Positions 7,526 to 8,984 of a DNA stretch of 8,984 bases are shown piece by piece (positions within the stretch are counted from its first letter, which is position 1; each line of letters begins with the position of its first letter). A program made the translations under genes and the position numbers. Origin of the DNA: Planctomycetota bacterium (GTDB taxonomy: Bacteria; Planctomycetota; MHYJ01; JACPRB01); NCBI GenBank assembly GCA_016200125.1, contig JACQFK010000344.1, forward strand, positions 1 through 8,984, read 5' to 3'. The notes under the pieces were generated by a model. That model was not told the origin of the DNA, made no database searches, and was given only the letters and a program-made list of their open reading frames with translations.

Positions 7526-8984
7526 CTATTTTCCCCGCCCGAACAGGCACGCGAGGCCCGATTCGAGGCAGAGGAATCCGACGAGGAAATACATCAGGTA
7601 CTTCCAGAGGCCGCTGGCGGGCGGGGGCGACATGTCGATGTCGTTCCCCGTCTTCTTCTCGCCGCGGAACTCGATCTTGAAGTCGGGATAGCGGCTCTGG
7701 ATCTCCTCCTTGGAGATGCGCTCGAGGTTGCCTTCGGCCGACTGGATCTCCTCGGGCGACGGCTCGCGCGGGCCCACGTTGACCGCGAAGTAGGTGACGA
7801 GCTTCTCCTCCTCCTTGGCCGAGTTGCGCAGGAGGCGGTACTTGCCCGCGTTGCGGACGCCCTCGTTCTTGAAGGCCTTCGGGTCGTCGGACTTCGCCCG
7901 CGACGGGTAGAACAGGCGGAAGAACTTCTGGTCGCGCTCCGGCGTGCTGGCGGGGAGCGTGACCGAGCCCTCCTGGGGCGTGTCGAGGATGAAGGGCGGC
8001 TGGTAGGCCTCGACGGGGAGGTCGAGGTGGATCAGGTCGCCGACGAAGAGGTTGCGACGGCTCGAGGGCCGCGACGACAGGTAGCGGCAGAGGTCCCACA
8101 TGAGGGGCAGGAAGGGCGGATGGGCCTGGATGCCGGCGTTCCACTCGTGGTCGATCGTCGAGGTGAAGAGGATCACCTTGCCCTCGTCGAGCGGCTTCTC
8201 GAGGAAGAGGGGCGAATTGAAGTTGTCGTCGAGGGACGCGAGGACCTTGTCGGGGTCGAAGTCCTTGACCTTGTAGTAGCGGTAGAAGACGAGGTCGTAG
8301 AGCGCGGCCATCGTCCGCTTCTGGAAGGTGCGGAACATCGGGTGCTGGAGGTTGAACTTGGCGATGCGCCGCTCGGTGCCGCGCCCGATGCCGCCGCCGG
8401 GGGCGTCGCCCGTGACCTCCTCGAGCTGCGCGGGGGAGAGCCCCGCCCCCTTCTTCCAGAAGAACTCGTTAAAGGAAACCTTGTCGACCTTCGCGCCCAT
8501 CGTGAGGAAGAGCCCGCCGCCGCGGCGGACGAAGCTCTCGATCTTCTCGATGCGGTCGGAGGTGAGGCTCTGGACGTTGGCCAGCACGAGGAAGTCGTAG
8601 CCCTCGAGGCCTTCGGCGTTGAACAGCTCGACGGTCTTCAGGTCCACCGAGAAGAAGATCCCCTGCCGTCCCGGGTCGAGCGCGAGGACGAAGGCGTAGG
8701 TCTCCCCGTCCTTCGAGTTGTCCTTGGGCTCGCCGTCGATCACGAGCGCGCGGAGGGCGCTCTTCACGTCCACGGCCAGCCAGCGGGAATCGTCCACGTC
8801 GAGGTAGTCCGGATCGATGGACACGCGGACGACGTGGGGGACGGCCTCGGCGAAGTCGTACTCGAAGGTGACCTGGGTAGTGGCGTTGGGCGGGAGGACG
8901 GTGGGCTCGGTCTTGACCAGGTTGTCGTTCACGTAGAAGCCGACGTTCACCGAAGGGCGCGGGACCGAGCTGAAGTTGTGGATC
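7526..8984 (-). CDS. Membrane-anchored BatA-like protein with amidotransferase-like fold, 5' end missing
   Basis: Only the C-terminal 485 residues are visible. The frame is open to the right edge, and the codons before the in-frame GTG at 8950 read IHNFSSVPRPS, which continues the same beta-strand pattern, so that GTG is internal. Visible residues 1-75 look like a CARDB-type Ig-like segment (VNVGFYVNDNLVKTEPTVLP). Residues about 78-165 fit an amidotransferase-like Rossmann fold (ALRALVIDGEPKDN, then YDFLVLANVQSLTSDRIEKI and FVRRGGGLFLTMGAKVD) with no Cys at the nucleophile position. Residues 268-300 (GKVILFTSTIDHEWN...PPFLPLMWDLCRYL) match the pattern GRVFWSATDETWLW...PWFYPFWQQAMYW in the next gene, which suggests paralogy. 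A membrane helix at about 458-480 (LWKYLMYFLVGFLCLESGLACLF) ends in a short basic tail, so the bulk is extracytoplasmic. Planctomycete proteins with this C-terminus usually begin with a BatA membrane region and often a VWA domain; whether this one does lies outside the window. It ends in TAG 5 bp before the next ATG. Confidence 0.8.
   Translation of the reverse strand, partial: IHNFSSVPRPSVNVGFYVNDNLVKTEPTVLPPNATTQVTFEYDFAEAVPHVVRVSIDPDYLDVDDSRWLAVDVKSALRALVIDGEPKDNSKDGETYAFVLALDPGRQGIFFSVDLKTVELFNAEGLEGYDFLVLANVQSLTSDRIEKIESFVRRGGGLFLTMGAKVDKVSFNEFFWKKGAGLSPAQLEEVTGDAPGGGIGRGTERRIAKFNLQHPMFRTFQKRTMAALYDLVFYRYYKVKDFDPDKVLASLDDNFNSPLFLEKPLDEGKVILFTSTIDHEWNAGIQAHPPFLPLMWDLCRYLSSRPSSRRNLFVGDLIHLDLPVEAYQPPFILDTPQEGSVTLPASTPERDQKFFRLFYPSRAKSDDPKAFKNEGVRNAGKYRLLRNSAKEEEKLVTYFAVNVGPREPSPEEIQSAEGNLERISKEEIQSRYPDFKIEFRGEKKTGNDIDMSPPPASGLWKYLMYFLVGFLCLESGLACLFGRGK

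Larger units (their letters stand above)
1..8984 (-). other. Single leftward operon (interior segment)
   Basis: All four genes share strand and are separated by +5 bp, +2 bp and -4 bp. No stem-loop followed by a T-run and no promoter-sized gap is visible between them, so one transcript is the simplest reading. No stretch over 300 bases lacks a gene. Both the promoter and the terminator must lie outside the window. Order along the transcript: BatA-like protein, VWA protein, TPR/propeller protein, alpha-toroid protein. Confidence 0.8.

Noticed and set aside
5304..7691. Long plus-strand open frame (795 codons) opposite the VWA gene
   Set aside because: Low-complexity Leu/Val/Glu/Arg-rich translation, antisense to a well-supported gene; a composition artefact.
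7521..8144. N-terminal extension of the VWA gene upstream of ATG 7520
   Set aside because: It overlaps the well-supported upstream gene in another frame, and its translation is Pro/Arg/His-rich without domain features. ATG 7520 starts directly after the upstream stop and leads into the membrane helices.
8948..8950. GTG as the start of the rightmost gene
   Set aside because: The frame remains open to the window edge and the preceding residues (IHNFSSVPRPS) fit the same Ig-like domain, so the gene is truncated by the window.
1..8984. CRISPR arrays, tRNA/rRNA genes, insertion sequences, rho-independent terminators
   Set aside because: No regularly spaced repeats, tRNA-like cloverleaf arms, terminal inverted repeats or GC stem plus T-run were seen; the window is continuously coding.

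Overview
The window is GC-rich (about two thirds G+C by eye) and wholly coding. It holds one leftward (minus-strand) run of four genes packed so tightly that there is no real intergenic DNA: junctions of 5 bp, 2 bp and a 4-bp overlap. Both end genes run off the window, so this is the interior of a longer operon. I see no RNA genes, mobile elements, CRISPR arrays, terminators or promoters. The gene set is most typical of Planctomycetota: membrane-anchored BatA/VWA proteins with an amidotransferase-like fold, a giant TPR/PQQ-propeller protein, and a secreted prenyltransferase/squalene-oxidase-repeat protein. That assignment rests on gene content and style, not on a marker gene, and related PVC or other uncultured lineages are possible.

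Layout in transcription order (right to left). (1) 8984-7526: C-terminal 485 residues of a membrane-anchored BatA-like protein with a CARDB-like segment, an amidotransferase-like fold and a C-terminal membrane helix. (2) 7520-4971: an 849-residue VWA protein with two N-terminal membrane helices, a complete MIDAS metal site, an amidotransferase-like domain and a third, C-terminal membrane helix. (3) 4968-745: a 1407-residue exported protein with a TPR / PQQ beta-propeller / TPR / PQQ beta-propeller layout. (4) 748-1: the first 249 residues of an exported alpha-toroid protein with squalene-cyclase-type QW repeats, starting at a GTG that overlaps the stop of gene 3.

Together the genes look like a cell-envelope system: two membrane-anchored proteins with large extracytoplasmic portions (VWA and amidotransferase-like folds suited to binding proteins or ligands), followed by two Sec-exported scaffold proteins (TPR, propeller, alpha-toroid). 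By analogy with Bat operons, a MoxR ATPase and a DUF58 protein might lie upstream of the window; that is inference. The substrate and physiological role cannot be read from the sequence.

The long plus-strand open frames (up to about 1500 codons) are antisense shadows of these genes.
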